A stretch of DNA of 64,000 nt from Sinorhizobium meliloti 4H41 (GCF_000375585.1 NZ_AQWP01000012.1:124001-188000), one strand, 5' to 3'; shown: positions 19,786 through 28,159, counted from the first letter of the stretch. The notes: a model not told the origin generated them from the letters alone. Translations and numbers: made by a program.

Positions 19786-20970
19786 CTATTCCGCCGCCGC
19801 AGTCGCCAGGCGCCGCCGATGGGATCTCAGCCCTGCATAAAGGACGGCGAGCGAAGCCACCGGAAAGAGCGCCGCGAAGAAGCCGAGATCGGCGGCAGCG
19901 GTATTCTCGAGCACCCGTCCGCCGATCGCCGTGCCGGTCGCGATGCCGAGATAGATCGCCGAGGCGTTGAGCGACAGGGTCAGGTGGGCAACCTCCGGCG
20001 CGAAGCCGACGATGCGGCTCGCCTGAGCCGGCGGGAACGCCCACCCTACGATCCCCCATGGCACCATTATGCCGATCAGCAGCAGGCCGGCGAGATCGCG
20101 CGTGAGGAAATGCAGGCCGAGGGCGATCATCAGCGAGACCGCGAGCGCGCAGATGAGCGAAGCTGTCACGACGCGCGTGGCGCCGAGCCGGTCGGCCAGA
20201 TAGCCGCTGGAGAGATTGCCGATCACCGCGCCGACCCCGAAGGCGAGCAGCAGCCCCGGCAGCGCCAACTGCGAAAGCCCGGCTCCGTCGATCGCCAGCG
20301 GCGCGAGATAGGAGATGATTATGAAGCCGCCGGTAAGATAGAGAAACGTCACCATGAGCGACGAGGCCACGCCCGGACGGCCGATGGCGCCGAAGCGCTC
20401 GGACATTGTCAGCTTCGTTCCGCTGAGGCCCCGCGGCAGGCGCAGCCAGAGCACGGCAGCGCAGGTGAGCCCAAGCAGCGCGACCGCCCCGAACGTGCCG
20501 CGCCATCCCCAGAAGGCGGCAATCAACGCGCCGAGGGGCGCGCCGAGCGCCACCGCGAATGTGGTGCCGCCCACCACGATTGAAATCGCCAATGCGCGGT
20601 GCTCCGGTCCGGCCAGTGAAACCGCCGTCGCTTGCGCCGTGGCGGCAAACAGTCCGCTTGCCATTCCCATCACGATCTGGGCGAGCAGCAGCGTGGTGAA
20701 GGAGACGCTCATCGCCGCGATGCAGTTGCCGACGACGAAGACGAGCATTGCAGCCACCAGCAATCGACGCCGATCCGCCGCGCCGGCCAGGGCCGAAAGC
20801 AGCGGCGCACCGATGGCATAGGAAAGCGAGAACAGCGTGATCAGGTGCCCCGCATGGGGAATGGTCGTGTGCGTGTCGGCAGCGATCGACGGCAGGAGGC
20901 TGGAAAAGACGAAGCCGACCGTGCTCATCGTGAAAGAGCCAACGGCGAGCCAGATGATGCGCCTGTCCAT
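19786..20970 (-). CDS. MFS transporter, drug-efflux (DHA1/AraJ) type
   Basis: Major facilitator of 394 residues with about twelve hydrophobic segments. The N-terminal IIWLAVGSFTMSTVGFVFSSLLP, the loop AGAADRRRLL after TM2 (equivalent of the GxxxDRxGRR motif) and GYLADRLGATRV in the second half fit DHA1-type efflux permeases, close to the AraJ/arabinose-exporter group. The ATG at 20970 has an AGG a few bases ahead and gives the expected short cytoplasmic N-terminus. It diverges from an ArsR-type regulator across a region with inverted GTTCAA/TTGAAC repeats, so it is probably repressed by that protein. The exported compound is unknown. Confidence 0.85.
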   Translation of the reverse strand: MDRRIIWLAVGSFTMSTVGFVFSSLLPSIAADTHTTIPHAGHLITLFSLSYAIGAPLLSALAGAADRRRLLVAAMLVFVVGNCIAAMSVSFTTLLLAQIVMGMASGLFAATAQATAVSLAGPEHRALAISIVVGGTTFAVALGAPLGALIAAFWGWRGTFGAVALLGLTCAAVLWLRLPRGLSGTKLTMSERFGAIGRPGVASSLMVTFLYLTGGFIIISYLAPLAIDGAGLSQLALPGLLLAFGVGAVIGNLSSGYLADRLGATRVVTASLICALAVSLMIALGLHFLTRDLAGLLLIGIMVPWGIVGWAFPPAQASRIVGFAPEVAHLTLSLNASAIYLGIATGTAIGGRVLENTAAADLGFFAALFPVASLAVLYAGLRSHRRRLATAAAE

Positions 20971-20985
20971 CGGGAGACCTCGTTT

Positions 20986-21011
20986 GTTCAAAAGATATTG
21001 AACTATTGAAC
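20986..21011. promoter_or_regulatory. Repeated operator between MFS and ArsR-type genes
   Basis: GTTCAA at 20986-20991 and TTGAAC at 20998-21003 form a perfect inverted repeat with a six-base spacer. A second TTGAAC follows two bases later (21006-21011). It starts 16 bases upstream of the MFS start and lies within the divergent control region, as expected for an ArsR-family operator. Confidence 0.65.
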
Positions 21012-21059
21012 TTGGTGGCTCGCCGTGTCAATATGCCGACACTGCTAATTGTTGATCCA

Positions 21060-21428
21060 ATGACCCTACCGCATCCCACCGCCGACCAGATCACTCTGTC
21101 CAATGTCCTCGCGGCCCTCGGCGATCCGACTCGCCTGGCGATCGTGGGCTATCTCGCCCGCCGCGACGGACGGCCGACCATGTGCCTGAACTTCACGGAT
21201 TTCGGCTCCAAGACCAATATCAGCTATCATCTGGCCAAGCTGCGCGAGGCGGGCATCACGCGTACCGAAGTCTCCGGCACCAGCCGGTTGATCACGCTGC
21301 GGCGGGACGATCTCGACACCCGCTTTCCCGGCCTCCTCGATTCCATTATCGCCGCCGCAGTGGACCTGCCCATGGTCAAGAAGATCGAGGATGCAGAGGA
21401 AGCTCTGGCACAGGGCGAGGCGCGATAA
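21060..21428 (+). CDS. ArsR-type winged-helix transcriptional regulator
   Basis: Regulator of about 122 residues. The core reads LSNVLAALGDPTRLAIVGYLARRDG, then TNISYHLAKLREAGITRTEVSGTSRLITLRRDDL, the classical ArsR winged helix with the recognition helix at NISYHLAKLREAG. The single Cys (MCLNF) does not form a CVC metal site, so a non-metal ligand is likely. The ATG at 21060 is chosen because upstream ATG (21033), GTG and TTG options overlap the operator region; the true start is uncertain. It most likely represses the divergent MFS exporter and itself. Confidence 0.8.
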   Translation: MTLPHPTADQITLSNVLAALGDPTRLAIVGYLARRDGRPTMCLNFTDFGSKTNISYHLAKLREAGITRTEVSGTSRLITLRRDDLDTRFPGLLDSIIAAAVDLPMVKKIEDAEEALAQGEAR

Positions 21429-21455
21429 AGGATTACCTAACCGCTCGCCCCTTCT

Positions 21456-22040
21456 TCAGGCAGGGTGATGGCTCTTGGCCGAGTGGCGCTCGACCAGCGC
21501 GACGAATTGCCGGCCGGCCACATCAAGCCTGCCGCTGTTGTCGATGACCGTTACGTCGGGATCGGCGATGACGTCGGGTGCCTGCCGCGTCAGGCGGCGC
21601 AGCACGTCTTCCTCGCTCTCGCGGCCGCGCTCCGCCAGCCGCTTCGCCAGCACCGGCGGCTCGGCGGTGATCACCGCAACGGCGATCGTACCGAACGCCT
21701 GGCGAATGGCAGGGAGGGCGGCACGGCTGCCGTTTACGATCGCGGTCATGCCTCTGGCGATCTTTTCGGCGATCTCCGCCGGGATGCCGTAGCTCAAGCC
21801 ATGCGCCTGCCACGAAACGGCGAAAGCGCCGCTCCGGCTCATCTCCTCGAATTCGGCGTCGGACACGCTTTCGTGCACCTCGCCGCCTGCATCCGAGGGG
21901 CGTGTGATCGCCCGCCGGACGAAGAGAATATCGGGCCGCTGCGCGAAATGGCGGGCGGCAAAGCCCATGACGCTGTCTTTGCCCGCACCGCTCGGGCCGA
22001 CGACGACGATGAGCGTTCCGGATCCCCGATCGGCGGTCAT
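21456..22040 (-). CDS. phnN: Ribose 1,5-bisphosphokinase PhnN
   Basis: Protein of 194 residues with a guanylate-kinase-like P-loop, VVGPSGAGKDSVMGFAARHF, where Asp follows the Lys as in other PhnN proteins. PhnN phosphorylates ribose 1,5-bisphosphate to PRPP, recycling the sugar released by C-P lyase. Other family features are RPDILFVRRAITRPS and the acidic VHESVSDAEFEEM segment. It starts in an ATGA overlap with phnM and ends the operon. The C-P lyase core genes (phnG-L) are not in the window. Confidence 0.92.
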   Translation of the reverse strand: MTADRGSGTLIVVVGPSGAGKDSVMGFAARHFAQRPDILFVRRAITRPSDAGGEVHESVSDAEFEEMSRSGAFAVSWQAHGLSYGIPAEIAEKIARGMTAIVNGSRAALPAIRQAFGTIAVAVITAEPPVLAKRLAERGRESEEDVLRRLTRQAPDVIADPDVTVIDNSGRLDVAGRQFVALVERHSAKSHHPA

Positions 22041-23176
22041 GCGACACGCCGTCCTTCGCGCCAGACCGAGCGGACGACCGGTATTCCCTCCGGCCGGCGG
22101 ACGCGCGCGATGTCGGCGCGGAGCCCAACGGCGATCCGGCCGCGATCTTCGAGCCCGACAGTGCGCGCCGGCGTCGCCGTTACCATCGCGATGGCCTGGG
22201 GGAGGTCGATCGAGTCGACCTCATCTGCGAGAATGAACGGCGCATGGATGAGGCTGAAAGGTACGTAATCCGAAGAAAGCACGTCGAGAACGCCGCGCTC
22301 GGCGAGATCGCGCGCGGCGATGTTGCCGGAATGCGATTTGCCGCGCACGATATTGGGCGCCCCCATCAATACGCTGAGACCGGCGCGATGGGAGGCTTCG
22401 GCCGCCTCGAAGCTCGTCGGGAACTCCGCGAGCCGGATGCCGTAGCCGATAGACTCGTCCACATGCTCGAGCGTCGCATCATCATGGCTGGCGACCGTAA
22501 TCCCCCGCTCGGCGCAGGCTTTCGCGAGCGCGATGCGATGAGGGGTCGCATAGCGCGCCGATAGTGCTTGCTGGCGGTCGATGAACGCGGCAAAGGCTTC
22601 GTCGGTAAGGCCGCGTTTGACTTTGTAGTAGATTATGTACTGATCCATGGTCTGGAACTGGCGCTGCCCGGGAGCGTGGTCCATCAGAGAGACGAGACGA
22701 ACCTGCGGATCGTTCCGGAAGTCCTCATAGTGTTCCAGCACGTCGGCGGTCGACACTTCGCAGCGCAGGTGGATCAGGTGATCGGCCCGCAAACGGCCCT
22801 CCTGCTTGGCCTGGGCGAGCGCATCGGCCATGCTGCGCATCTCGCCCTTCGGAAAGCCGCTGTCCTCGTCCGAGCCCAGGCGCAGACAATCGAAGACGGT
22901 GGTGATGCCGGAGGTGACGACCTGGGCGTCATGAGCCTGGATCGCCGCGATCTTCAGCCAGCGAACACCGGGGCGAGGAGAATAGTGCGCCTCGAGATGG
23001 TCGGTGTGCAGTTCGACCAGCCCGGGCAGCAGGTAGTCACCCTCGAAATCCTCGCCCGTGGCGCTCGCCCCTTCGGAGATGTCGGCGATCCTGCCGTCGC
23101 GGATCAGCACCGAACCGTCGAGGATCCGGTCCTCCAGAACGATGCGGGCGTTGGTCAAAACCTGTTCTTTGGGCAT
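22037..23176 (-). CDS. phnM: Phosphonate breakdown enzyme PhnM (RPnTP diphosphatase)
   Basis: Amidohydrolase-fold protein of 379 residues. PhnM removes pyrophosphate from alpha-D-ribose-1-alkylphosphonate-5-triphosphate in the C-P lyase route. The metal-site segment LPGLVELHTDHLEAHYSPRP is highly typical, as are HDAQVVTSGITTVFDCL, VASHDDATLEHVDES and LSSDYVPFSLIHA. The ATG at 23176 lies one base after the upstream stop and gives the standard N-terminus. Cotranscription with the upstream 2H-like gene and phnN is expected. Confidence 0.93.
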   Translation of the reverse strand: MPKEQVLTNARIVLEDRILDGSVLIRDGRIADISEGASATGEDFEGDYLLPGLVELHTDHLEAHYSPRPGVRWLKIAAIQAHDAQVVTSGITTVFDCLRLGSDEDSGFPKGEMRSMADALAQAKQEGRLRADHLIHLRCEVSTADVLEHYEDFRNDPQVRLVSLMDHAPGQRQFQTMDQYIIYYKVKRGLTDEAFAAFIDRQQALSARYATPHRIALAKACAERGITVASHDDATLEHVDESIGYGIRLAEFPTSFEAAEASHRAGLSVLMGAPNIVRGKSHSGNIAARDLAERGVLDVLSSDYVPFSLIHAPFILADEVDSIDLPQAIAMVTATPARTVGLEDRGRIAVGLRADIARVRRPEGIPVVRSVWREGRRVA

Positions 23177-23177
23177 G

Positions 23178-23885
23178 TCATGCAATCTTTCGTTCGGATG
23201 CGCCGCCAAGCGGCAGCAGGGAATGGACGGTGAAAGGAGCGCCGCGGCGCTCTTCGGCGAAAAGGGCAATCGTCGAGACGGCAAGCGGCTTGCCGATGAA
23301 TTCGGCGAAGACCGTTTCGAGCGCCTTTCTCATGGGCCGCTGCATGTCTTCCGGCACCGGCCCAGTCAGCGTCAGATGGAACTGGAACTCCTCGAAGACG
23401 TATGGGTAGCCCCATGCCGCCAGGTACTCGCGCTGACGCTGCGTAAGCCTGTCCGGATTGCGGCGGGCGAGATCGGCTTCCGAAAGCGGCGCCCGGAATG
23501 GCTCGAAACGGCGAACCGCCTGCTCCGCAAGGCGCTGCAGAGGCGGGCAAGGATCGGCCGAGACGAGCGCGAAGAAGGGGCCGATCTGATGCAAGGCGAT
23601 CTCCGGCACTTCGAACGGCTCGATCTCCGCGGCGAACTCGTCGAAAGCCGCGATCAAGTCGGCTTCACCGCGGCCGGAGGTAAGCTCGAACGGTGCTTTC
23701 AGGGTCCCGTGGAAGCCGTAACGGCGGGGCTCGGTCGTCAATGCCATCTGCTCTTCACGTCCTACTGCCGGATTTTCCGGGCAGTCCAGGGCGCCGCCGG
23801 TGGACGCGTCGCGTCCCAGCCAACGGGAAGCGGTCTGCGACAGCCGGTCATCGGACGGCGGCGCGAAGTAGATTGCATAGCGCAC
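23178..23885 (-). CDS. DUF1045 phosphonate-associated protein, 2H phosphoesterase-like
   Basis: Protein of 235 residues belonging to the DUF1045 'putative phosphonate metabolism' family. Two HxTL motifs, HGTL near residues 59-62 and HLTL near 170-173, are the hallmark of the 2H phosphoesterase superfamily, which acts on cyclic phosphodiesters. In the C-P lyase route a cyclic ribose phosphate must be opened, normally by PhnP, so this may be an alternative cyclic phosphodiesterase; that is inference. It starts at a GTG (23885), opens the phnM-phnN operon, and follows the repeat mosaic at 23964-24487. Confidence 0.85.
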   Translation of the reverse strand: MRYAIYFAPPSDDRLSQTASRWLGRDASTGGALDCPENPAVGREEQMALTTEPRRYGFHGTLKAPFELTSGRGEADLIAAFDEFAAEIEPFEVPEIALHQIGPFFALVSADPCPPLQRLAEQAVRRFEPFRAPLSEADLARRNPDRLTQRQREYLAAWGYPYVFEEFQFHLTLTGPVPEDMQRPMRKALETVFAEFIGKPLAVSTIALFAEERRGAPFTVHSLLPLGGASERKIA

Positions 23886-23963
23886 GAATTCACACTTTCT
23901 TCATCAGTCGCTTCGACGCAGTTGCCCCGAGTCGACGGTTTCCGGGATGAAATGCGCAGCTAG

Positions 23964-24013
23964 CCGATTTGCATGACAACATCATGATGACATCGGCCCA
24001 GAACGCAAATCGG
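23964..24013. repeat. Long-spacer inverted repeat, first unit of a repeat mosaic
   Basis: Nine-base arms CCGATTTGC and GCAAATCGG (23964-23972 and 24005-24013) enclose a partly palindromic segment centred on CATCATGATG. It has the look of a rhizobial intergenic repeat. It lies about 80 bases upstream of the DUF1045 gene, so it could also affect its promoter. Confidence 0.55.
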
Positions 24014-24114
24014 TTCGGAGCGGGATGGATTTGTTTGCAGCTTCGCCTGCTCCCGCGCCAGTGATCGGAATCAGTCATCATTATCCGAATCGACCGGTCC
24101 GTTTCTAGACCATG

Positions 24115-24145
24115 ATGATTTTAGGTCGGATCAACCTGAAATCAT
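24115..24145. repeat. Palindromic repeat unit ATGATTTTAGGT
   Basis: Twelve-base arms ATGATTTTAGGT and ACCTGAAATCAT (24115-24126 and 24134-24145) differ at one pair and enclose a seven-base loop. I recognise this type of palindrome from intergenic regions of other rhizobia; copy number was not checked. Confidence 0.55.
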
Positions 24146-24189
24146 GAGCGGCGGAAAACCGCACACACTTTTCCTCATCATCCCCGGTT

Positions 24190-24304
24190 CCTCATTCCTG
24201 TGCTTGTCACAGGAATCCAGCCAGACCAAGTCCTTGGGCTGGAAAGGCTCTTCCGCGCCGCAGACGCGGCGCTGCTGGATCCCTGTGACGAGCACATGAG
24301 GATG
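24190..24304. repeat. Large imperfect inverted repeat of rhizobial intergenic type
   Basis: Two 33-base arms (24190-24222 and 24272-24304) are imperfect reverse complements. The left contains CCTGTGCTTGTCACAGG, the right the matching GATCCCTGTGACGAGCACA. The spacer is about 49 bases. This motif is, to my knowledge, frequent between genes in Rhizobiaceae and is non-coding, although it gives short spurious frames. Confidence 0.6.
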
Positions 24305-24342
24305 GAGAGGATGCAATCCCCCGAAAAGTGTCCCACAGCGCC

Positions 24343-24394
24343 GCGCATCTTATGAGAAGCGCAACGGTAGCTGTAGCACTTTGATCTGCTGCAT
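24343..24394 (+). repeat. Short palindrome and repeat segment fused to a transposase tail
   Basis: GCGC at 24343-24346 pairs with GCGC at 24359-24362, with inner TCT/AGA pairing around TATG. It is followed by GCTGTAGCACTTTGATCTGC, again resembling a widespread rhizobial intergenic sequence. The segment runs directly into the coding tail of a transposase remnant. Confidence 0.45.
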
Positions 24395-24487
24395 GTTTTC
24401 AAGCGCATCGCCATGCGCGCCGACAAGACCGACCAGAGCTTCAACGGCATCATCCATCTCGCAGCAGCCGTCAAAAACTCGAAATGA
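24395..24487 (+). pseudogene. C-terminal remnant of an IS5-like transposase
   Basis: A 30-codon open tail, beginning VFKRIAMRADKTDQSFNG and ending in a TGA, resembles the C-terminus of IS5/IS427-type transposases (typically KRIAxRxEKTAxxFxxxIxLA). No upstream transposase domain, start or intact terminal repeat remains, so it is a decayed fragment. It sits between the phn transporter operon and the phnM operon. Confidence 0.55.
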
Positions 24488-24500
24488 ATCTCAACGCGCG

Positions 24501-26018
24501 TTAGTGTGTGCGGCCCATGAGACGCGATCGGCAAAGATTGGAGATGCTGTCGAAAACGAAGACGACCATCAAGATCAGCAGCACCATATAGGCGACATTT
24601 TCCCAATCCGAATTTGTGCGCATCGCCTCCCACAGCTTCAGGCCGATCCCGCCGGCGCCGACGGCGCCGATAATGGTGGCCGAACGCGTGTTCGACTCCC
24701 AGAAGTAGAGAGCCTGGCTGGCAAAGACCGGCAGGACCTGCGGGAGCACGCCGAAGCGCTGGACGGCGACCGGCGCGGCGCCGACCGACTTGACGCCCTC
24801 ACCCTGCTTGTCGTCGATGTTCTCAAGGGCTTCGGAGTAGAGCTTGCCGAGCGTGCCCGTGTCGGTGAAGAAGATCGCCGAGATGCCCGCGAGCGGCCCG
24901 GGCCCGAAGGCCCGCGTAAAGAACAGCGCCCAAATGAACATGTCGACCGACCGCAGGAAGTCGAAGAAGCGCTTCACGAACTGATTGGTGAGGCGGCTCG
25001 GCGTGATGTTGCGCGCCGCGAGGAAGCAAAGCGGGAATGCGATGAAGGATGCGAAGAGCGTTCCGACGAAAGCCATGACGATCGTCTGCAGGAGCTTGGT
25101 CCAAACATCCAGATGCTGCCATTCCGCATTGTAGAGGACGTTGTTCCAAGCAAGCGAGAGGTTTGAGCGCGCCGGATCGATCCGTTCTCCGGAGACGATC
25201 AAGGAGGCGACGTCGCTGTAGGACTTCCCGAAGAAGGGCGAGTTGGTGTCGAAGAGGAAATTCGCCCAGCCGAAGAAGCGGTTGCGGATGGAGACCTCGT
25301 CGCCCTCCACCTCGGCCCAGCCGGTGGCGCCGAAGGACAGCGTCACCTTCTCGCCCGGCCGCTTCTGGAGCGCCCAGGAGGGAAGGGGTCCCTGCGGCGT
25401 TACAGTCTCCGCGCCGTCGACCTGAAGCAGGAGCGTCTCGCCGGAATGTGTGACTGTCACCAGCTTTTCGGCGACGTCGATACGCGTCGAGCTATCGAAG
25501 TTCACCACGGCGTGCGTGACGACTTCCTCGGTGCGGGTCGTGACGAGATCTTTCTGCGGCGTCTCGTTCGTATCGCCGCCGCGCGCCGCGTTCGGCGCCA
25601 TAAAGCTGAAAGAGGAGGCGCTTTTCGGCTTCGGGGCCTGCGTCGGGGCCGTCGACGTTTCAACGGTGCGCGTGACCGTTTGCTTTTCGAGCGTGACCCA
25701 TTCCGGGCTCGGATTGTCTCCAAGCGGCGAATTGCGTCCGTATGAGATGCTCATCGCTCCATCGGGCGCGACGGCGATCTCCGGCCGGACTTCGTAGGAC
25801 ACCCAGTCGGCAAGGTAGATGCCGGCAATTCCCCAATTGGCATTGGCGAGCACGTGCCCGATCGAGAAGAACCACCAGCTGAAGATCATGTAAAGAACGA
25901 CGCCCGCCGTTATCAGTGCCTTGCTGCGCCGCTTGGCGGCCGACGACTGCAGAAGATGCGGATGGCGCGCTGCGATAGCTTCCATTTCGCGCGCGTCGAG
26001 GTTGGTCGAGGCAATCAT
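24501..26018 (-). CDS. phnE: Phosphonate/phosphate ABC permease PhnE2 (PhoT)
   Basis: Membrane permease of 505 residues, the last gene of phnC-D-E-E (phoCDET in S. meliloti). The C-terminal half is a standard PhnE domain with the EAA loop (YSEALENIDDKQGEGVKSVGA, then GVLPQVLPVFASQ) that contacts the ATPase. The N-terminal half is unusual: after a first membrane helix near residues 32-50 (ALITAGVVLYMIFSWWFFSIG) there are roughly 200 extra residues, including a Pro/Ala/Ser-rich stretch, predicted to lie in the periplasm. It starts at 26018, nine bases after the first permease gene. Confidence 0.92.
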   Translation of the reverse strand: MIASTNLDAREMEAIAARHPHLLQSSAAKRRSKALITAGVVLYMIFSWWFFSIGHVLANANWGIAGIYLADWVSYEVRPEIAVAPDGAMSISYGRNSPLGDNPSPEWVTLEKQTVTRTVETSTAPTQAPKPKSASSFSFMAPNAARGGDTNETPQKDLVTTRTEEVVTHAVVNFDSSTRIDVAEKLVTVTHSGETLLLQVDGAETVTPQGPLPSWALQKRPGEKVTLSFGATGWAEVEGDEVSIRNRFFGWANFLFDTNSPFFGKSYSDVASLIVSGERIDPARSNLSLAWNNVLYNAEWQHLDVWTKLLQTIVMAFVGTLFASFIAFPLCFLAARNITPSRLTNQFVKRFFDFLRSVDMFIWALFFTRAFGPGPLAGISAIFFTDTGTLGKLYSEALENIDDKQGEGVKSVGAAPVAVQRFGVLPQVLPVFASQALYFWESNTRSATIIGAVGAGGIGLKLWEAMRTNSDWENVAYMVLLILMVVFVFDSISNLCRSRLMGRTH

Positions 26019-26027
26019 GATGCGGTC

Positions 26028-26990
26028 CTATTGCGCAAGCTGAAAGGCCTGGTCGCCGACGAGGCGGCGGCGAAGCCAGGCGGAGAACTGATCGACTGCG
26101 AAGATCGTGGCGAAGAGCAGGAGGACGATCGCGAGCGTCTTTGCTTCATGGCCCTGGCCGATCGACAGGCGCAGGAGTTCGCCGATGCCGCCCCCGCCGA
26201 CGGCACCGATGATCGTCGACGCGCGCACGTTGATTTCGAGCCGGAGCAGAAAATAGCTGGTGAAGTTGGGCAGCACCTGGGGGACCATGCCGAACCAGAC
26301 CCGCTGGATCCAGTTGGCGCCCACGGCACGCAGACCTTCCTCCGGTTTCATGTCGGCATTCTCGACCACTTCGAAGAACAGCTTGCCGAGCGCGCCGATC
26401 GTGTGGATCGAGACCGCAGCGATGGCGGGAATAGGCCCAAGCGAAAGGATTGCCAGGAAAAAGCCGGCGATGACGACTTCCGGAAAGGCGCGCAGGATTT
26501 CCATCAGCCGGCGTACGATGCCCCTGATCCAGGGATTGGGCATCAGATTTCGCGCGGCGAGGAAGCACAGGATGAAGCCGAAGAAGACGCCGATAACAGT
26601 CGAAAAGATGGCAATGTTCACGGTCTCCAGCATCTTGTGAACATATTCCGGGATGTAGAAGCTCTCCGTCACGTAGAGGCGCCCATCCGGGTAATTGTAT
26701 TTGAAGCTGCCGTCGTCATAGGGCGAAGGCAGATCGAAGAGGGCGCGAACGATCTCTATCGGATCGCGCGGCATGAGATGGCCGACGAAATCGAAGAAGT
26801 GCGGCAGCCGGTCGAAGAACTTGCCCGCGTTCGACTCGTTCGCGAACCAGAGCGAACCGACAAGCGTCAACGCGAGAAATGCGAGACCGAGCCAGGTATA
26901 GAGACGCCGGCGATTGTTGAGCTCCTGCCAGTGACGCTCGATAAGGGCGCCGTTCTCGCTGAGGTGTCGTGTTGACACGGAAGTGGCCAT
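26028..26990 (-). CDS. phnE: Phosphonate/phosphate ABC permease PhnE1 (PhoE)
   Basis: Permease of 320 residues with an N-terminal cytoplasmic tail, a first helix at LYTWLGLAFLALTLVGSLWF, and the binding-protein-dependent permease domain in the second half. The EAA loop reads FEVVENADMKPEEGLRAVGANW followed by GMVPQVLPNFTSY. It should pair with the larger permease downstream as a heterodimer. It follows phnD after 174 bases that include a stable hairpin. Confidence 0.93.
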   Translation of the reverse strand: MATSVSTRHLSENGALIERHWQELNNRRRLYTWLGLAFLALTLVGSLWFANESNAGKFFDRLPHFFDFVGHLMPRDPIEIVRALFDLPSPYDDGSFKYNYPDGRLYVTESFYIPEYVHKMLETVNIAIFSTVIGVFFGFILCFLAARNLMPNPWIRGIVRRLMEILRAFPEVVIAGFFLAILSLGPIPAIAAVSIHTIGALGKLFFEVVENADMKPEEGLRAVGANWIQRVWFGMVPQVLPNFTSYFLLRLEINVRASTIIGAVGGGGIGELLRLSIGQGHEAKTLAIVLLLFATIFAVDQFSAWLRRRLVGDQAFQLAQ

Positions 26991-27120
26991 TGGGGTTTCC
27001 GGCCAGGGGGCCGGCCTCTAGAGCGCTTCCGGGAAGAGGAAGTGCGTCGTTTCAAAAAGTAGGATCGCTTGATCGAGACGATTCGGGAGCGGGCGGCTGC
27101 AGCTGCCCGATAGTCGAACG

Positions 27121-27144
27121 CCGGCCGCGGCTTGGCGGCCGGCG
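27121..27144 (-). other. Intercistronic hairpin between phnD and phnE
   Basis: GCCGGCCGC pairs with the complementary right arm ending in GGCCGGC, around a six-base loop. It lies 20 bases after the phnD stop and has no U tract. It may protect the phnD message or partly terminate, giving more binding protein than permease. Confidence 0.5.
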
Positions 27145-27164
27145 CAGGATGATGCGTTCGGCGA

Positions 27165-28070
27165 TCAGCCGCCGATCGTCGCCTTGCGGGCGTCGATGAT
27201 CGGCTTGTAGAAATCGCTATTGACCTCGACGAAACCGGTGAAGTCGCCGCCCTGGATGGCGGAGAAGCAGGCGGCGTCGGTCTTCGGCAGATCCATCATG
27301 AATTGCTTGAACTTGGCCTTCATGTCGTCGTTCAATGCGGTACGCACGACGATCGGGCCGTTCGGGATCAGCGGCGACTTCCACAGTTCGACGAGATCGT
27401 TCATGTCGACGATACCCTTGTCGACCATCTTGCGCAGGTTGCCCGAGGTGTAGCCGTCCTTGAACTCGCCGACGCCCGAGCCGAAGGTCGTACCGGCATC
27501 GAAGGTACCCTTAACGACTTCAAGCACGAGGTTCTCGTGGCCGCCGCCGAAGCCGGTTTCACCGAAATATTCCTTGATCGGCGCGCCGATCGCTTCCGGC
27601 AGCGTGACGAGGGGAACGAGATAGCCCGAGGTCGAGTCCGGATCGGCGAAGCCGAGCTTCTTGCCCTTCAGGTCTTCGAGCTTTGTGATGCCGGAGTCCT
27701 TGCGGGCGACCATGATCGAATGATAGCCCGTGGAGCCGTCGGTCTGGACGGTCGTCAGGATCGGCTCGACGGCGTCAGCCTTGGCGAGATAGATCTTGGC
27801 ATAGCCGGAGGCGCCGAGTTCGGCGTAATCGAGCGTGCCGCCGAGGAGGCCCTGGATCACGCCGTCATAGTCGGCCGCCGGAAAGAGGGAGACCTTCTCG
27901 ACGCCGATGGCTGCCGGGAGCTGATCGACGAGGCACTGGTAGTTGCGCAGGCGGTCGGCTTCGTTTTCGCCGCCGATGATGCCGACGCGGAATTCCTTCA
28001 GGTCTTCGGCCTGTGCGTGGCCGACGAGGGCGAAAAGCGCGACCGCGCTCAGAAGAGCTTTTTTAAGCAT
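27165..28070 (-). CDS. phnD: Phosphonate/phosphate-binding periplasmic protein PhnD (PhoD)
   Basis: Binding protein of 301 residues. A clear signal peptide (MLKKALLSAVALFALVGHAQA) is followed by the mature EDLKEFRVGIIGGENEADR. Family segments include YDGVIQGLLGGTLDYAELGASGYAKIYL, KLGFADPDSTSGYLVPL and the C-terminal KTDAACFSAIQGGDFTGFVEV. The second gene of the operon delivers phosphonates (and, in S. meliloti, phosphate) to the two permeases. Expression is probably phosphate-regulated through the Pho box upstream of phnC. Confidence 0.95.
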   Translation of the reverse strand: MLKKALLSAVALFALVGHAQAEDLKEFRVGIIGGENEADRLRNYQCLVDQLPAAIGVEKVSLFPAADYDGVIQGLLGGTLDYAELGASGYAKIYLAKADAVEPILTTVQTDGSTGYHSIMVARKDSGITKLEDLKGKKLGFADPDSTSGYLVPLVTLPEAIGAPIKEYFGETGFGGGHENLVLEVVKGTFDAGTTFGSGVGEFKDGYTSGNLRKMVDKGIVDMNDLVELWKSPLIPNGPIVVRTALNDDMKAKFKQFMMDLPKTDAACFSAIQGGDFTGFVEVNSDFYKPIIDARKATIGG

Positions 28071-28159
28071 TGGGTTCGTTCTCCCGTTTCCCGGACGCGC
28101 CGGGTCTGTCTCGGTTTCGAAAAGGCGCCCTTGACGCGGGCATTCGATCGCGGCGGACC

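Noticed and set aside
20986..21059. In-frame TTG/GTG/ATG starts upstream of the ArsR-type gene
   Set aside because: The TTG falls inside the operator repeats and the family fold starts only after 21060; kept as uncertainty, not as the call.
24131..24340. Short open frames in the repeat mosaic
   Set aside because: They run through inverted repeats and show no domain or ribosome site.
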